Assembly: GCA_963934015.1 (NCBI GenBank)
Contig: CAWVWT010000001.1
Coordinates: 1-64,000 of the forward strand
DNA: 64,000 bases
Source of the DNA: MGIIb-P sp963934015
Lineage (GTDB): Archaea > Thermoplasmatota > Poseidoniia > Poseidoniales > Thalassarchaeaceae
Direction: 5' to 3'
The position numbers and the translations under genes were made by a program. Within the stretch, counting starts at the first letter, position 1. Each line of letters opens with the position of its first letter. Positions 63,280-64,000 of the stretch are shown here, in pieces. The notes under the pieces are model-generated. The model worked only from the letters and a program-made list of their open reading frames with translations. It was not told the origin of the DNA and ran no database searches.

Positions 63280-64000
63280 TCAGAATAACGGTTCAAACGG
63301 GGGGCTGGGGACATCTGCCGTCGCTTCGCCATGATCTTCATTGCGTCGCTTGGCTACAAATGCCGCTGCCAGGCCCAACATCATCAAACTCGGGAAGAGT
63401 TCGAAGCCGGGCAAGTAGACACCGCGAATGTAGAGTGTGACCATCTGTGTTTGTGACATCTCGACGCCGCCGCTGCGGATCGAGTGTTCAGAAGTGGTGC
63501 GGAAATCCAACTGGTAGTAATGGTCGGACCAACCTTGCTTCTTGGGTGTGCGCATCATGACGCGCATCTTGACAGGAGGTGCCTTGGATTCAATCCAAGT
63601 GTTGACTTCTGGCAATGAGATTTGGAAGCCAGCGTCTGCGAGTTCGTCGCGGTTGTTCACAGCGATGATGAACTGGTCACGGTTGTTCCCGTCGTTGTAG
63701 ATTCCGAATTCAAAGATGTAGTCGACCTTTGGTCGCAATTGCTTGAATGGTTCATCCGCCTGAATTCGCAGCATTGGGAACTGCTTGACCACAACGACCA
63801 GACTGGTTGTCTGTGAAGTGCAGGTTGGGCAAGGCGCACCATTTGCTTGATCGACTCGAGCCGAGATTGTGACTTGCCGGCTGCCTTCAGCCATCTGGTC
63901 TTCACCGCGGACAACCACTTCGAAAGTGGTGGTGTCACCAGCAGCTACGGTAATGGAACCAGGAGCGGCGTAGGTGAGTCCGGCGGCAGTAATCTGAATG
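63280..64000 (-). CDS. Surface protein with PGF-CTERM-like anchor (5' end beyond window)
   Basis: The frame is open to base 64000, so about 239 C-terminal residues are visible and the start lies outside the window; the GTG at 63918 is an internal codon. The exported part contains two beta-sandwich segments of NEW3 type (GSITVAAGDTTTFEVVVRGED; IYNDGNNRDQFIIAVNNRDELADAGFQISL). Near the end PGFELFPSLMMLGLAAAFVAKRRNEDHG has the layout of the PGF-CTERM signal read by archaeosortase A: PGF, hydrophobic helix, Arg-Arg. The ~16 residues after the Arg pair are longer than usual. If not processed, the helix would serve as a plain anchor. Confidence 0.75.
   Translation of the reverse strand, partial: IQITAAGLTYAAPGSITVAAGDTTTFEVVVRGEDQMAEGSRQVTISARVDQANGAPCPTCTSQTTSLVVVVKQFPMLRIQADEPFKQLRPKVDYIFEFGIYNDGNNRDQFIIAVNNRDELADAGFQISLPEVNTWIESKAPPVKMRVMMRTPKKQGWSDHYYQLDFRTTSEHSIRSGGVEMSQTQMVTLYIRGVYLPGFELFPSLMMLGLAAAFVAKRRNEDHGEATADVPSPPFEPLF

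Overview
This 64 kb window looks like part of the chromosome of a marine planktonic euryarchaeon, most likely a Marine Group II archaeon (Candidatus Poseidoniales) or a close relative in the Thermoplasmatota. The archaeal assignment rests on an archaeal-type GluRS, archaeal ribosomal protein S15, archaeosine synthase (ArcS), CDP-archaeol synthase (CarS), the STT3-family oligosaccharyltransferase AglB, a UPF0201 protein, class III (pilin-like) signal peptides and TATA-type promoters. The Marine Group II assignment is an inference from the unusual density of giant, acidic, Ca-motif-rich secreted proteins. I saw no rRNA, tRNA, CRISPR array, insertion sequence or replication origin.

Layout. 1-9.7 kb: end of pheT, a surface SGNH-hydrolase-like protein, rnhB, gltX, a membrane protein with a zinc ribbon, then on the minus strand rps15 and a degenerate RecJ/Cdc45-like protein. 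9.7-20.1 kb: apt, a CARDB/PPC/TSP3 surface protein, arcS, a membrane protein on the plus strand, dnaJ, a zinc-ribbon membrane protein and a family 2 glycosyltransferase. 20.2-23.3 kb: UPF0201 protein, a pyroglutamyl-peptidase/Nudix fusion and three small proteins. 23.3-34.7 kb: two giant secreted proteins (1852 and 1898 aa). 34.9-42.1 kb: a metallo-beta-lactamase-fold hydrolase, an overlapping three-gene pilin-like operon and a convergent HTH-STAND-TPR ATPase. 42.2-48.0 kb: a beta-helix surface protein and a membrane-anchored subtilase. 48.1-57.9 kb: one reading frame of about 3250 codons containing a complete AglB core plus a large N-terminal membrane module and a very long C-terminal extracellular extension. 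58-64 kb: purD, carS and three envelope proteins, the last cut by the window edge.

How it fits together. Roughly two thirds of the coding sequence encodes exported or membrane-anchored proteins. The machinery that would build that envelope is interleaved with them: lipid precursor synthesis (carS), N-glycosylation (aglB), a glycosyltransferase, an exported protease and pilin-like subunits. The housekeeping genes cover translation and tRNA modification, purine metabolism (apt, purD), RNA removal from DNA (rnhB) and protein folding (dnaJ).

The least expected observations are (i) the giant AglB fusion, (ii) short inverted repeats, usually with 3-nt loops, sitting next to start codons across the window, (iii) tail-to-tail gene pairs whose stop codons overlap by 4 nt or abut, (iv) a shared G-[YW]-T-x-E-Q motif in the cytoplasmic tails of two surface proteins, and (v) a Pcp-Nudix fusion.
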